Positions 25,749 through 34,318 of a stretch of DNA of 64,000 nucleotides are shown here, piece after piece. The DNA is taken from positions 1 to 64,000 of the forward strand of contig CALHLD010000004.1 of the NCBI GenBank assembly GCA_938034445.1, in the 5' to 3' direction. The first letter of the stretch is position 1. Each line of letters begins with the position of its first letter. This DNA is from an uncultured archaeon (GTDB taxonomy: Archaea > Thermoproteota > Nitrososphaeria > JACIWG01). The position numbers and the translations under genes were made by a program. Under the pieces are notes generated by a model that was not told the origin of the DNA, searched no databases, and saw only the letters and a program-made list of their open reading frames with translations.

Positions 25749-27530
25749 ATGCTGTTTAGTGATTTTGCAGAAGCCTTAGCGAAGCTTTCTGAGACAACCA
25801 AGAGGTTAGAGATGATAGATATTTTAGCTGGCCTTTTTAGAAAAACTGACAAAAATTTGATAGATAAAGTTGTTTACATGATCCAAGGTAAAATTCACCC
25901 AGACTATATGGGTCTAGAGATTGGTGTTGCAGAAAAGCTTGCAGCAAGGGCGATATCAAATGTTTCAGGTGTAAGTGTTGAAAAGATTGAGGAACTTGCT
26001 TCAAAGTTAGGTGATTTAGGATCCGCTGCAGAACAGCTTTTAATGAAAAAGGCTCAGCTTACTCTCTTCAGCGAACCTCTTACAGTTGAAAAGGTCTATA
26101 GTGCATTGGATAGGGCTGCTAGATCTTCAGGCTCCGGCGCTCAAGAAACTAAGCTTAGAATTCTTGCTGGTCTTTTAAATCAAAGTAGTCCTTTGGAAGC
26201 TAAGTTCATAATTAGGCTTGTTGTCGGCACTCTGCGGCTTGGTGTTGCTGACTATACAATATTAGATGGTTTAGCTGAAGCCTTTGTTGGAGGAAAGGAG
26301 AATAGAGATGTGATTGAAAGGGCTTATAATCTTTCTAGTGATTTAGGGCTTGTTGCTAGAGTTTTGGTCGATAAAGGCTTTGATGAATTAAAAAAATTCG
26401 GCCCACAAATTGGTAGACCCATCAGACCTATGTTGGCGGAGAGACTTACTACAGCTAAGGAAGTTCTTGATAAAATTGGAAATGATGTTTCTGTTGAATA
26501 TAAGTTGGATGGTGAAAGGGTTCAAATTCATAAAAATGGTGATAGTATTATGCTGTTTTCGAGAAGGCTTGAAAATATAACTCACCATTATCCTGATGTT
26601 GTTAGAATTGCTAAAGAGTCTATCGTTGCAGAAAGGTGTATAGTTGAAGGTGAAATTGTAGCATATAACCCTGAATCTGGTGAACTTTTGCCTTTCCAGG
26701 AGCTTATGCATAGAAGGAGAAAGTATGATGTTGAAAAGGTTATGGAGGAAATTCCTGCAATGATTTACCTCTTTGACATGCTCGTGGTTGAAGATGTTGA
26801 CCTAACAAATCGGCCATATCTTTATAGAAGAAGCATGCTTATAAAATATGTTAAAGAAAATCTTTATGTAAAAATTGTTCCCAATATTGTTACAAGAAAT
26901 CCTGAAGAGATTGAAGTTTTCATGAACCAAGCTATTTCGGATGGCTGTGAAGGTGTTGTGGTAAAGGATGTTAATAGTGTTTATAGGGCTGGTGCAAGAG
27001 AATTCAGCTGGATAAAATTAAAGAGAGAATATAGAAGCGAGTTAGCTGACACATTAGATCTTGTAATAGTTGGCGCCTTTTATGGAAAGGGACGTAGGAC
27101 TGGAAAATATGGTGCTTTCTTGCTGGCAGCATACGATAAGGAGAAAGATATGTTTGAATCAATAAGTAAGGTTGGAACAGGTTTTAAGGATGAAGATTTT
27201 GACATATTTCAAAAGCTTCTCGAACCATATAAAATAATGCATAAACATAGTAGGGTTGATTCAAAGATAGAGCCTGACATATGGTTTGTTCCCTCCATAG
27301 TAATTGAAGTTATAGCTTCAGAGATTACCTTAAGCCCAATACATACTGCAGGATATGGTTTGATAAAAAAGGATACTGGCCTTGCACTACGTTTTCCAAA
27401 GTTTACTGGGCGAATTAGAGATGACAAGGGTCCCGAAGACGCTACAACAGTTGATGAAGTAATAGAACTTTATAAGAGAAAGCTTACAAAGATTACGGCT
27501 GAAGAAGTTGATGTCGATAAAATTAGTTGA
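25749..27530 (+). CDS. lig: ATP-dependent DNA ligase
   Basis: A 593-residue archaeal/eukaryal-type ligase that seals nicks in replication and repair. The start MLFSDFAEALAKL is the family N terminus; an in-frame TTG nine bases upstream is less likely. Order: N-terminal DNA-binding domain (1-220), adenylation domain with motif I KLDGER (Lys252 takes the AMP), VVKDVNSVYRAGAREFSWIKLKR-region motifs IV-V, and the OB-fold C terminus with GRRTGKYGAFLLAAYD and LRFPKFTGRIRDDKGPEDA (motif VI). Length is normal. A TTTAATTAA box about 33 bases upstream supports its own promoter. Confidence 0.97.
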   Translation: MLFSDFAEALAKLSETTKRLEMIDILAGLFRKTDKNLIDKVVYMIQGKIHPDYMGLEIGVAEKLAARAISNVSGVSVEKIEELASKLGDLGSAAEQLLMKKAQLTLFSEPLTVEKVYSALDRAARSSGSGAQETKLRILAGLLNQSSPLEAKFIIRLVVGTLRLGVADYTILDGLAEAFVGGKENRDVIERAYNLSSDLGLVARVLVDKGFDELKKFGPQIGRPIRPMLAERLTTAKEVLDKIGNDVSVEYKLDGERVQIHKNGDSIMLFSRRLENITHHYPDVVRIAKESIVAERCIVEGEIVAYNPESGELLPFQELMHRRRKYDVEKVMEEIPAMIYLFDMLVVEDVDLTNRPYLYRRSMLIKYVKENLYVKIVPNIVTRNPEEIEVFMNQAISDGCEGVVVKDVNSVYRAGAREFSWIKLKREYRSELADTLDLVIVGAFYGKGRRTGKYGAFLLAAYDKEKDMFESISKVGTGFKDEDFDIFQKLLEPYKIMHKHSRVDSKIEPDIWFVPSIVIEVIASEITLSPIHTAGYGLIKKDTGLALRFPKFTGRIRDDKGPEDATTVDEVIELYKRKLTKITAEEVDVDKIS

Positions 27531-27533
27531 ATT

Positions 27534-27551
27534 GACAAAATTTTTATTGTC
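27534..27551 (+). repeat. Short inverted repeat over the TATA box of the hexulose-phosphate synthase gene
   Basis: GACAA, an 8-base AATTTTTA loop, then TTGTC, a perfect 5-base inverted repeat. The AT core lies 26 bases upstream of the ATG at 27572, where the TATA box should be, so a dimeric regulator could bind across it. It is also just downstream of the ligase stop, and chance is possible in such AT-rich sequence. Confidence 0.35.
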
Positions 27552-27571
27552 CAAAAAGGATAGCATTGTCA

Positions 27572-28240
27572 ATGAGTATAGTAGAAAAATTCATGTTCCC
27601 AAAACTTCAACTTGCACTAGACCTACTTGAGGCTGAAAAAGCGTTAAAGGTTGCTTTAGACACCAGAGATTATATTGACATACTCGAAGCTGGCACACCA
27701 TTAATAAAATCTACCGGTATATCTATAGTAAGATTGCTAAAAAATCTTTTTCCAGACAAAATTATTTTAGCTGACATGAAAACTTTAGATGTAGGATATG
27801 TTGAAGTATCTATGGCTGCCTCTGCTGGCGCAGACATAGTTTCAATATCTGGCTTAGCTCCTGATGAAGTTGTAAAAGAAGCGGTTAGAGCTGCAAAAGA
27901 GAAAAATGTTTTTCTAATGGCCGACCTGTTGGGTGTAAAATTCCAGGTTGAAAGGGCTATAGAATTAAAGAATCTTGGTGTAAACATGGTGTGCGCCCAC
28001 ACTGCAATAGACCAAGAAAAGAGTGGTGTAGATATTAAAGAAAAAGTTGAAATGGTTAAAAGAATTGTTGATTCCACTAAACTCATAGTTTCAGCTGCTG
28101 GTGGAATCACATTGGAAACCGCCGGCATGATGGTTAAGGCTGGTGCAAAGATTATTGTTGTTGGACGTGCTATAACATCGAATCTTGAACCAAGAAAGGT
28201 TGCTGCGGACTTCAAAAACATAATATTAAAGCACTACTAA
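27572..28240 (+). CDS. hxlA: 3-hexulose-6-phosphate synthase / OMP-decarboxylase superfamily
   Basis: A 222-residue TIM-barrel enzyme of the OMPDC suprafamily. LQLALDLLEAEKALKVA, YIDILEAGTPLIKS and the signature ADMKTLDVGYVEV (D-x-K-x-x-D) match hexulose-phosphate synthase and keto-gulonate-phosphate decarboxylase. In archaea without transketolase/pentose-phosphate enzymes, HPS run backwards makes ribulose 5-phosphate from fructose 6-phosphate with release of formaldehyde. Its partner isomerase (PHI, hxlB) is not in view, though two other SIS-fold proteins are. ATG 27572 follows an in-frame TTG at 27566; the TATA spacing prefers 27572. Confidence 0.88.
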   Translation: MSIVEKFMFPKLQLALDLLEAEKALKVALDTRDYIDILEAGTPLIKSTGISIVRLLKNLFPDKIILADMKTLDVGYVEVSMAASAGADIVSISGLAPDEVVKEAVRAAKEKNVFLMADLLGVKFQVERAIELKNLGVNMVCAHTAIDQEKSGVDIKEKVEMVKRIVDSTKLIVSAAGGITLETAGMMVKAGAKIIVVGRAITSNLEPRKVAADFKNIILKHY

Positions 28241-28322
28241 TCATAAAAATTTATTTTTCTTCTCATATGTAAAATTAAAAAGAGTTATAAATTGTAATTT
28301 TATAGTATATGTAGACTCGAAT

Positions 28323-28976
28323 ATGTATGAGGGGGAAGCAGAGCTTAGAGCTAAAAGAAAAACTCTTTCGCTGCTTACTGATGAAGCTAGAAAAGTTGTT
28401 GAAGGTGTAAGAGTTATTTTAAACACATATGATGAACTCTTGAACGGGAACCAGGATAATGTTAAAGCCTATATCGGGGAAGCGAAAAGAATTGAGGATG
28501 AAGTTGAAAGGTATAGGCGGAGTCTGGTTAAAGAGCTTATGAGCATGGGTAATATGGTCATAAATAGGGAAGACGTGCTAAGAAGCGCCTTTTCTATAGA
28601 AGATATAGTCGATTATGTTTACTCGATAACATTTAGGTTGGGTCAAGTTGACCCAAATATTTTTAAAAAATATAATGTTGAAAAGGATGTTGAAGAACTT
28701 ATTTTAATGTCAATAGATGTTGTGCAAAAGATGAGTGATGTTGTAAGGATGTTGACAATAAATCCTCAAAAGGTTCCAGAAATCGCCTTAGAAGTAGAAA
28801 ACATAGAAAAGCAGATAGACGAGAAGTATAGGACATTAAGCATGCGTTTACCTCCACTAATTTCAAATACTACAGGTGCATTTTTGCTACTTGACATTTT
28901 AGATAGGATTGAAGCCCTGTCAGACGCCTGCCTTAAGGCAACTGACGCTGTAACAATACTTGCTCTAGGCATATAG
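28323..28976 (+). CDS. DUF47/PhoU-like protein
   Basis: A 217-residue helical protein with PhoU-like repeats: AKRIEDEVERYRRSLVKELMSM and VENIEKQIDEKYRTLSMRL, each holding the acidic cluster (E-x-x-x-D/E) seen in the DUF47 and PhoU families. Members bind metal and modulate phosphate uptake. The usual partner, a PiT-type phosphate transporter, is not next to it here. The endA gene follows after 10 bases, so both are probably co-transcribed. Confidence 0.8.
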   Translation: MYEGEAELRAKRKTLSLLTDEARKVVEGVRVILNTYDELLNGNQDNVKAYIGEAKRIEDEVERYRRSLVKELMSMGNMVINREDVLRSAFSIEDIVDYVYSITFRLGQVDPNIFKKYNVEKDVEELILMSIDVVQKMSDVVRMLTINPQKVPEIALEVENIEKQIDEKYRTLSMRLPPLISNTTGAFLLLDILDRIEALSDACLKATDAVTILALGI

Positions 28977-28986
28977 TGTTCTTAGA

Positions 28987-29526
28987 ATGTTTACTGGACA
29001 CATTTTAGGTAATAGAATTGTTATATGGGATATTAACGAGTCTAGAGAACTTTATAGGCTAGGCTTTTACGGTAAACCTCTTGGAATACATAAGCCCAAA
29101 AATTTTGAGTTCCAAGCACCACTTATTCTAGACCTTATTGAAGGACTATATTTGGTTGAGAAAAAATTTTTAAAAGTAGTGGACAAAAATGGGAAAGAAG
29201 TTTCATATGAAACGCTTTTCAAGATATGTGAGAAGGATTATATTGATTTTGGAAGAAAATATGCCGTTTACAAAGACCTTAGAGAAAAAAACTATATTGT
29301 GTTACCTGGAATAAAGTTCGGTTGTGATTTTGCTGTATACGAAAAAGGTCCAGGTATTGATCATGCACCGTATATTGTGCGTGTTGTTAAAGATACAGAT
29401 AAGTTGTCAGCAACATATCTTGTTTTATCTGGACGGCTTGCAACTACTGTGAGAAAACGATTCATTATTGCGGTAGCGGATGATGTTTGTCCAAAATATT
29501 TGGCGTTTGAATGGTGGAAAGGGTAG
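28987..29526 (+). CDS. endA: tRNA-splicing endonuclease, homomeric archaeal type
   Basis: Removes introns from pre-tRNA at bulge-helix-bulge sites. The 179-residue size fits the single-domain archaeal form. The catalytic triad is visible in the C-terminal domain: Tyr118 (FAVYEK), His126 (GIDHAPYIV) and Lys157 (VRKRFIIA). The N-terminal domain is FTGHILGNRIVIWD. It follows the DUF47 gene by 10 bases. No second subunit gene is in the window, so a homodimer/homotetramer or a split partner elsewhere remains open. Confidence 0.93.
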   Translation: MFTGHILGNRIVIWDINESRELYRLGFYGKPLGIHKPKNFEFQAPLILDLIEGLYLVEKKFLKVVDKNGKEVSYETLFKICEKDYIDFGRKYAVYKDLREKNYIVLPGIKFGCDFAVYEKGPGIDHAPYIVRVVKDTDKLSATYLVLSGRLATTVRKRFIIAVADDVCPKYLAFEWWKG

Positions 29527-29583
29527 CTAGTTTTAGAAAACTTTTAATCCATCCCTTTAGAAACTATTAGGCAGTAGTGAATA

Positions 29584-29883
29584 ATGATGGCTGAAATTTC
29601 CACGGCCAAACCTTGCACAGCTAGATGCGAGTTCTTCCGCTGCGGCCGTAAAATGTTATCCTTTAAAGGAGGGCGGCCTTGGTGCAACTTTGTTAATGAA
29701 CCATGTAATCCTCAAACATGCGCCTACGTAACCTGTTTAAGGGGGAAACTTATTTCTGGAAACAGGTGTGGCTTAACGGTCAAAAGATTAACTAGTGAAA
29801 CAACATCACCAAACGACTTTAAACTAAACATTAAACTACGCAGTAAAGATATTAAAAGATTTGGAGGAGATGACTTAGTATAG
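29584..29883 (+). CDS. Cys-rich small protein of unknown function
   Basis: A 99-residue protein with Cys-rich N-terminal two thirds: PCTARCEFFRC, WCNFVNEPCNPQTCAYVTC and NRCG. These nine Cys could bind zinc or an iron-sulfur cluster. The C-terminal third is Lys/Arg-rich and short on Cys. Not recognised as a known family; two tandem ATGs (29584, 29587). It follows endA after 58 bases on the same strand. It may be a lineage-specific nucleic-acid-binding protein, but this is a guess. Confidence 0.6.
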   Translation: MMAEISTAKPCTARCEFFRCGRKMLSFKGGRPWCNFVNEPCNPQTCAYVTCLRGKLISGNRCGLTVKRLTSETTSPNDFKLNIKLRSKDIKRFGGDDLV

Positions 29884-29908
29884 CTAATGTCTACACCCTC
29901 AAATTTTT

Positions 29909-30856
29909 TTAATCTTGTATGTCCTTAAACTGGAAACCATACATTTCCTTGTAAAGAATAAATATTCCCTGAGGTGGAAATATTCCTACTTCAGTGATTA
30001 TAGCGTCAACATATTCAGCTGGTGTGATATCGAATGCTGGGTTTGAAACCTTAACACCTTTGTTTCTAGAAAGCCAATCTTTTGAAACAATCTCGTACTT
30101 TGGCCTTTCCTCAATGATAATAAGGTCTCCATAGAATGTTTGAGGACTAATTTTATAACTTTCTGCTGCAACCATAAATCTACTTCTAGACTCCTTAGCC
30201 GCTAAAGCAATCAGCGAAGTACCTATCTTGTTAACTACAGCCCCGTTTGCTGTAATAGCGTCTGCTCCAACTATAACTTGATCAATTTTATTCATAAAAT
30301 ATCTTACTGCTGAATCAACTATGAGTGTAACATCCACTCCATTTCTTGAAAGTATTGAAGCAGATGTTAGTCCTTGAAATTTTGGCCTTGTTTCTGTACA
30401 ATATACCCTAATATTTTTACCCAATTTATGAGCAGACAGAATAACTGAAAGTGCTGCCTCACTGTTACAGTGTGTTAAAAGGACATCACCATCTCTTACA
30501 CGCTTTGCACCAATAATCCCAATCTTTTCAATTGCGTTAACGCTTTTTTCAATAAAGTCCTCGCATGATCTTCTAAACGCTTCTATCCAAGCCTCTCTAT
30601 TTTCTAACTTATACAACTCTCTCTTGAAGTTTGATATAACATAATTTATTGCATTAGGAAGTGATACGGCAGTCGGCCTAGAACCTTTTAAATATTCTCC
30701 AGCATCCTCTAAACTTTTAATAAACTCTTCTTTTGAAGAAACATTAAGTGTCAAACTATATTCTTCAAGTGCCTTAACAGCAGCCCTCGCAATTCTTCCA
30801 GCCCCCCTAACTCTCATTTGCCTTATATCATTAAAGGTTTTTTCTAAAATACTCAT
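29909..30856 (-). CDS. Ribose-1,5-bisphosphate isomerase (eIF2B-alpha-like)
   Basis: A 315-residue protein of the eIF2B/MtnA-like family. It isomerises ribose 1,5-bisphosphate to ribulose 1,5-bisphosphate in the archaeal AMP salvage route that ends in type III Rubisco. RGAGRIARAA (17-26) binds phosphate; Cys130 in THCNSEA and Asp199 in GADAITANG are the catalytic pair, at the positions expected from the Thermococcus enzyme (Cys133, Asp202). Translation initiation factor and methylthioribose isomerase are the alternatives; the Cys/Asp pair alone does not exclude them. AMP phosphorylase and Rubisco genes are not in the window. Stands alone between the Cys-rich and TRAM genes. Confidence 0.86.
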   Translation of the reverse strand: MSILEKTFNDIRQMRVRGAGRIARAAVKALEEYSLTLNVSSKEEFIKSLEDAGEYLKGSRPTAVSLPNAINYVISNFKRELYKLENREAWIEAFRRSCEDFIEKSVNAIEKIGIIGAKRVRDGDVLLTHCNSEAALSVILSAHKLGKNIRVYCTETRPKFQGLTSASILSRNGVDVTLIVDSAVRYFMNKIDQVIVGADAITANGAVVNKIGTSLIALAAKESRSRFMVAAESYKISPQTFYGDLIIIEERPKYEIVSKDWLSRNKGVKVSNPAFDITPAEYVDAIITEVGIFPPQGIFILYKEMYGFQFKDIQD

Positions 30857-30942
30857 ATAATAGGTTAAAATTGGGGTTAAATAAAAAGTTAATAGAGAAA
30901 AAGATGGGGCCTGAAGATTTTCTTCAGGTATTAGAAAATATT

Positions 30943-31203
30943 TTATGCTACTACCTCGCCAACTGCGTGGCTTGGAAGTACCTGAGTAATTTTAGCTTTT
31001 ACAGTGTCACCCTTGCTTGTGTTTGGTACAAAGATGACGTATCCTTGAACTCTTGCTAGACCGTCTCCCCTTCTACTAATCTCTGAAATTGTTAGTTCTA
31101 CTACGTCTCCGACTTTCACCGGCTTTTCTCTGAAATAAGATGATGGAAATCTTCTTTTTCCTCCTCTTCTGCCACGCGGCTGGGCATTTCCTTCCTCTTC
31201 CAA
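30943..31203 (-). CDS. TRAM-domain RNA-binding protein
   Basis: The product from the TTG at 31203 has 86 residues: an Arg/Gly-rich N terminus (RGRRGGKRR) and a TRAM domain KPVKVGDVVELTISEISRRG, AKI and SHAVGEVV in the 3' part. TRAM domains bind RNA; the small stand-alone archaeal ones act as RNA chaperones or translation-linked factors. The start was chosen because GAGG lies about 10 bases upstream of the TTG and an AT box lies about 40 bases upstream; longer in-frame starts (ATG 31251, and a frame up to 31488) are unlikely. Divergent from the tRNA methyltransferase gene. Confidence 0.75.
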   Translation of the reverse strand: MEEEGNAQPRGRRGGKRRFPSSYFREKPVKVGDVVELTISEISRRGDGLARVQGYVIFVPNTSKGDTVKAKITQVLPSHAVGEVVA

Positions 31204-31303
31204 GTGAATCTTTGCCTCAGTCCCATATCGATAAATATGGTATTTAAACATTAGTGAACCCGTTTGACAGTGTTTAAAAACTGGTTCCTGTAAAGCATAT
31301 TTG

Positions 31304-32131
31304 ATGCTGAAGCATTTAATAGAAGATGGTAGTACTGTTTTATTGTATAGTTTGAAAGGCAAAAGTTGGCTTGTTAAAGTAGTCTCTAAAAACGAATTCC
31401 ATACGCACTTTGGTGTCGTAAAATTTTCTGATATTGTTGGAAAAAGATATGGTGATGTTGTGCAAACAAATTTAGGCCAAGAACTCATATTGCTTGAGCC
31501 ACTCCTAGTAGATTATTTGATGAAGAGTGAAAGAAGGACTCAGATTGTTTACCCAAAAGACATAGGCATAATTATCTTGGAAACTGGCATCGGTCCTGGT
31601 TCAATGGTTATTGAAGCTGGCACTGGAAGCGGTGTATTAACTACTGCTATTGCAAACTTTGTTAGGCCAACTGGAAAAGTATACTCCTATGAAATAAGAC
31701 CAGAATTTATTGAAATAGCTGAAAGGAACTTGAAGAAAGCTGGACTACAAGATTATGTAGTAATAAAAAATAAGGATGCCTCACAAGGTTTTGATGAAAC
31801 AGAAGCTGACGCGGTCTTGATCGATGTCGGTGCACCTTGGTCTCTAGTTAAGCCTGCATTTAATGCATTAAAAGGTGGTGGTGCATTAGCAGCCATCCTT
31901 CCAACAATAAACCAGGCTGAAAAGCTTGCTGTAGAATTGAAGAAGGCTGGTTTTGTAAAAGTTCATACAATAGAACTTTTGTGTAGAAGTATTGAAGCTA
32001 GGGAAGGTATGAGCCGTCCTTCCACTAGAATGATCGCTCATACCGCATATCTTATGTTTGCCAGAAAGTCTTTCCTAAAAGTTAATACATCCTGTAAAGA
32101 ATACCCTTGTGAAGGAAGTGAATTAGCATGA
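31304..32131 (+). CDS. trmI: tRNA (adenine-N1)-methyltransferase, TrmI type
   Basis: Methylates A58 (and in some archaea A57) in the tRNA T-loop, using S-adenosylmethionine. The Rossmann core has VIEAGTGSGVLTTAIANFV (SAM motif), YSYEIRPEFIEIAERNLKKA and ADAVLIDVGAPWS, and REGMSRPSTRM is the family's C-terminal signature. The 275-residue length is right. ATG 31304 directly follows an in-frame TTG at 31301. The next gene starts inside its stop codon (ATGA), so they are coupled. Confidence 0.94.
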   Translation: MLKHLIEDGSTVLLYSLKGKSWLVKVVSKNEFHTHFGVVKFSDIVGKRYGDVVQTNLGQELILLEPLLVDYLMKSERRTQIVYPKDIGIIILETGIGPGSMVIEAGTGSGVLTTAIANFVRPTGKVYSYEIRPEFIEIAERNLKKAGLQDYVVIKNKDASQGFDETEADAVLIDVGAPWSLVKPAFNALKGGGALAAILPTINQAEKLAVELKKAGFVKVHTIELLCRSIEAREGMSRPSTRMIAHTAYLMFARKSFLKVNTSCKEYPCEGSELA

Positions 32132-32721
32132 AACAAAGTCTGTCTAAAATATTGTATTCTATACCACTATTATCATTTGTAATCGGCTACACATACTATT
32201 TTATGATATTGGATTCCAGTGACAGACTGCCTTATACTATAGTTGAAATGGTTTTTAAAGATCCTCTATTCTTCATATTAGGTTTTACGGGAATTGTGGT
32301 AGGAACATTTGTTGATAAAATTAATGGCTTTAAAACAGAAATTATAGTAGAAAGGGTTGAAAAGGTTGCTTTAATCTGGTTGGTGATTGAATTTATAATT
32401 TCAGTCTTTGTAACCAATTTTCAGCCGATTAAAATATTTTATCTTGTGATCGAAGGAAAGTTTCTCATCTTACAGCCGCTAATGATAATATTTTATTCCC
32501 TAATGTTCCCTTTAGGAAAAGATTTATTTGCAAACATTGGGCTAAAAAATATTTTGAATGCAATTATTTTAATACTAATGGCATCTTCACCAGCATACAT
32601 TTTCTACATGAGTTTAAAGGAAGGCCAAAGTATGCAAAATTACGTGAACGGTCTAACAATATTCACTATAGCCTTCGTTCTTTATCTTCTATTAAATAAT
32701 TTAAAAATTAAAAATTATTAG
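32128..32721 (+). CDS. Membrane protein of unknown function
   Basis: A 197-residue protein with about six hydrophobic segments, for example LSFVIGYTYYFMIL, FFILGFTGIVVGTFV, LIWLVIEFIISVFV and LTIFTIAFVLYLLL. I see no catalytic or transport motif. It overlaps the trmI stop by 4 bases, so both are read from one transcript, though the roles look unrelated. Convergent with the A-ATPase genes across 12 bases. Confidence 0.75.
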   Translation: MKQSLSKILYSIPLLSFVIGYTYYFMILDSSDRLPYTIVEMVFKDPLFFILGFTGIVVGTFVDKINGFKTEIIVERVEKVALIWLVIEFIISVFVTNFQPIKIFYLVIEGKFLILQPLMIIFYSLMFPLGKDLFANIGLKNILNAIILILMASSPAYIFYMSLKEGQSMQNYVNGLTIFTIAFVLYLLLNNLKIKNY

Positions 32722-32733
32722 ATTAGAAAAAGA

Positions 32734-33036
32734 TTATCCTAATAGGATGAGGAACGCTAGCACTAGACCGTAAATTGCTATAGCTTCTACAAACAATAAT
32801 ATCATCAAAACTTTGCTTAGCATTTCAGGCTTTTCAGCCAGTACTGATATTCCTGTAGAACCTATTTGTCCCATTCCAATTGCAGCACCAGCGGCAGCGA
32901 TAGAAAATGCTATTGCCGCACCGATTTCCTTAAAGCTTGAAGTTTTAGTAGGTGTTTCTTGTGCATAAGCACCGTTACATATTATTGCTGTAGCGCATAG
33001 GATTGTGAGGCCTAAAACATATTTTAAAGACTTCAA
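32734..33036 (-). CDS. atpK: A-type ATP synthase subunit K (proteolipid)
   Basis: Membrane rotor ring subunit. A 100-residue product with a cleavable-looking signal peptide (LGLTILCATAIICNGAYAQ, about 8-26) and one helical hairpin, SFKEIGAAIAFSIAAAGAAIG and a second helix ending LVLAFLILLG. The ion-binding Glu is E84 in FVEAIAIYG, with Gln57 in the loop-side of helix 1. Two helices per subunit, as in the shorter archaeal proteolipids. Last gene of the I-C-K series on this strand, 16 bases after atpC. Peripheral subunits A, B, D, E and F are not in the window. Confidence 0.94.
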   Translation of the reverse strand: MKSLKYVLGLTILCATAIICNGAYAQETPTKTSSFKEIGAAIAFSIAAAGAAIGMGQIGSTGISVLAEKPEMLSKVLMILLFVEAIAIYGLVLAFLILLG

Positions 33037-33051
33037 TTTTCCCCACTTGTT

Positions 33052-34089
33052 TTAGAAAAAAATTGGCAGTATTAAAACTTTTTTTAAATTTTCTATACTT
33101 ACTGGAAGTAGCTTAGCTTTCAGCATATTCATTACATCATTAATTTCGTACCTTTTTAGGATTATGTAACCGTATGCTATGTCTGGTTGGAATGGGTATG
33201 CTAAGAAAACCTTGTATGCTTTTCTAGCTATCATCCTATTATATTCTGTCTCTAATTCGTCTGCCTTAAAATTTGGTATCTTTTCTATAAACTCTTTTAG
33301 TATCACACTATATTCTTCAGCAGTTGACGTGGCAAATGTTGTAATGTCTTGTGCCATTAATATTTTTTCAAATGTTTTTTCTTCATCTAGTGAAAACGGT
33401 GTTATGTATTGTTTAATTAGACTATTTGGTGCACCTATGCTTTTTAAACGTACTATTAACATTATATTTTCCTTTAAAAGTTGCATTTGAAATATTTCTG
33501 TTAAAAGTTTTTGTCTTCCTATTTTTTCTTTTACCACTTCTAAGAATGTTTTCCAAAATGTACATTTTATTTGAAGTGTTAGACGGTTTATATCGTTAAC
33601 AGTTTCTGATATCATCTGTTTTAGTTTGGGTATCAAAGTTTTTTCTTGAAACAATTCTAGTATAGTATCAAGTTTCTCATACGATATTTTATTTTTCTCT
33701 AAAAATATTTTCCTTGTTAACGTGTTATGGAAGCTTTTAAAGTCTACTCCATAATATTTGGATCTCAAAAGGTCAGCTAGTATTGATATTAGTTCATAAT
33801 CGTGTAAAAAGTTTAGGAAGATTTTTCCTTCTTCTGGAGAATATTTTATGCATTTATTTAGTTCCTCATAATAGTATTCAAAGAGTGCTTTTTCTATTTC
33901 TAATGTAGATGGTGTTGTCTGCGAAAATTTTGATAGATAGTTCCAATAGTCTGTATTATTTAAGTATGATATTGCAATATTAAAATTTTCTGCATAGAGT
34001 ATGGCATTATACTTTTGTTTATCTAAAAGTTTCCCTTTTCCAACTCTTACTTTTGCAAGTACTGGACCATAGTTTTTTGTCATGGCCAT
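33052..34089 (-). CDS. atpC: A-type ATP synthase subunit C (V-type subunit d family)
   Basis: Central-stalk adaptor that sits on the proteolipid ring and links it to subunits D/F. The 345-residue all-helical protein begins YGPVLAKVRVGKGKLLD and has ELISILADLLRSKYYG, the helical-repeat style of the family, and a C-terminal RYEINDVMNMLKAKL. Its size matches archaeal subunit C. The ATG directly follows the stop of a tiny membrane ORF (34091-34267) and precedes atpK by 16 bases. Confidence 0.9.
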   Translation of the reverse strand: MAMTKNYGPVLAKVRVGKGKLLDKQKYNAILYAENFNIAISYLNNTDYWNYLSKFSQTTPSTLEIEKALFEYYYEELNKCIKYSPEEGKIFLNFLHDYELISILADLLRSKYYGVDFKSFHNTLTRKIFLEKNKISYEKLDTILELFQEKTLIPKLKQMISETVNDINRLTLQIKCTFWKTFLEVVKEKIGRQKLLTEIFQMQLLKENIMLIVRLKSIGAPNSLIKQYITPFSLDEEKTFEKILMAQDITTFATSTAEEYSVILKEFIEKIPNFKADELETEYNRMIARKAYKVFLAYPFQPDIAYGYIILKRYEINDVMNMLKAKLLPVSIENLKKVLILPIFF

Positions 34090-34090
34090 C

Positions 34091-34267
34091 TTACTTTTCC
34101 CTCTTAAGCTTATAGTATAGGTATATGTTTCCTATAAAAAGTATACCTACCCCTAATATGAGAGAGAATATTGCTGCTAAAAGTTTTGAATTCATGTATG
34201 TGAAGATTACAAAAAATACTATTGGTGTTAAGATTAATGAAAGTATGAATGGTGAAAATATTATCAA
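34091..34267 (-). CDS. Tiny two-helix membrane protein between atpI and atpC (possible)
   Basis: Reading from a TTG at 34267 gives a 58-residue membrane hairpin: MIIFSPFILSLILTPIVFFVIF, a short MNSK turn, LLAAIFSLILGVGILFIGNIYLYY and basic tail KLKREK. The frame continues upstream to 34414, but that part is antisense to the plus-strand ORF at 34319 and has no ATG. Its stop is one base before atpC. It could be a small A-ATPase-associated membrane subunit. Not recognised. Confidence is limited by size, weak start and lack of homology evidence. Confidence 0.4.
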   Translation of the reverse strand: MIIFSPFILSLILTPIVFFVIFTYMNSKLLAAIFSLILGVGILFIGNIYLYYKLKREK

Positions 34268-34318
34268 GTATTTTTTCCAAAATGGTTTTATTCTAGTTAT
34301 GCGTATTTGTTGGATGCT

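Noticed and set aside
27670-28221. Minus-strand open frame of 183 residues opposite hxlA
   Set aside because: It covers the hexulose-phosphate synthase gene, whose D-x-K-x-x-D motif and TATA spacing are strong; the antisense frame has no recognisable domain.
31204-31488. Extended N terminus for the TRAM protein
   Set aside because: The added sequence is antisense to the tRNA methyltransferase start and is not TRAM-like. GAGG near the TTG at 31203 gives a better start.
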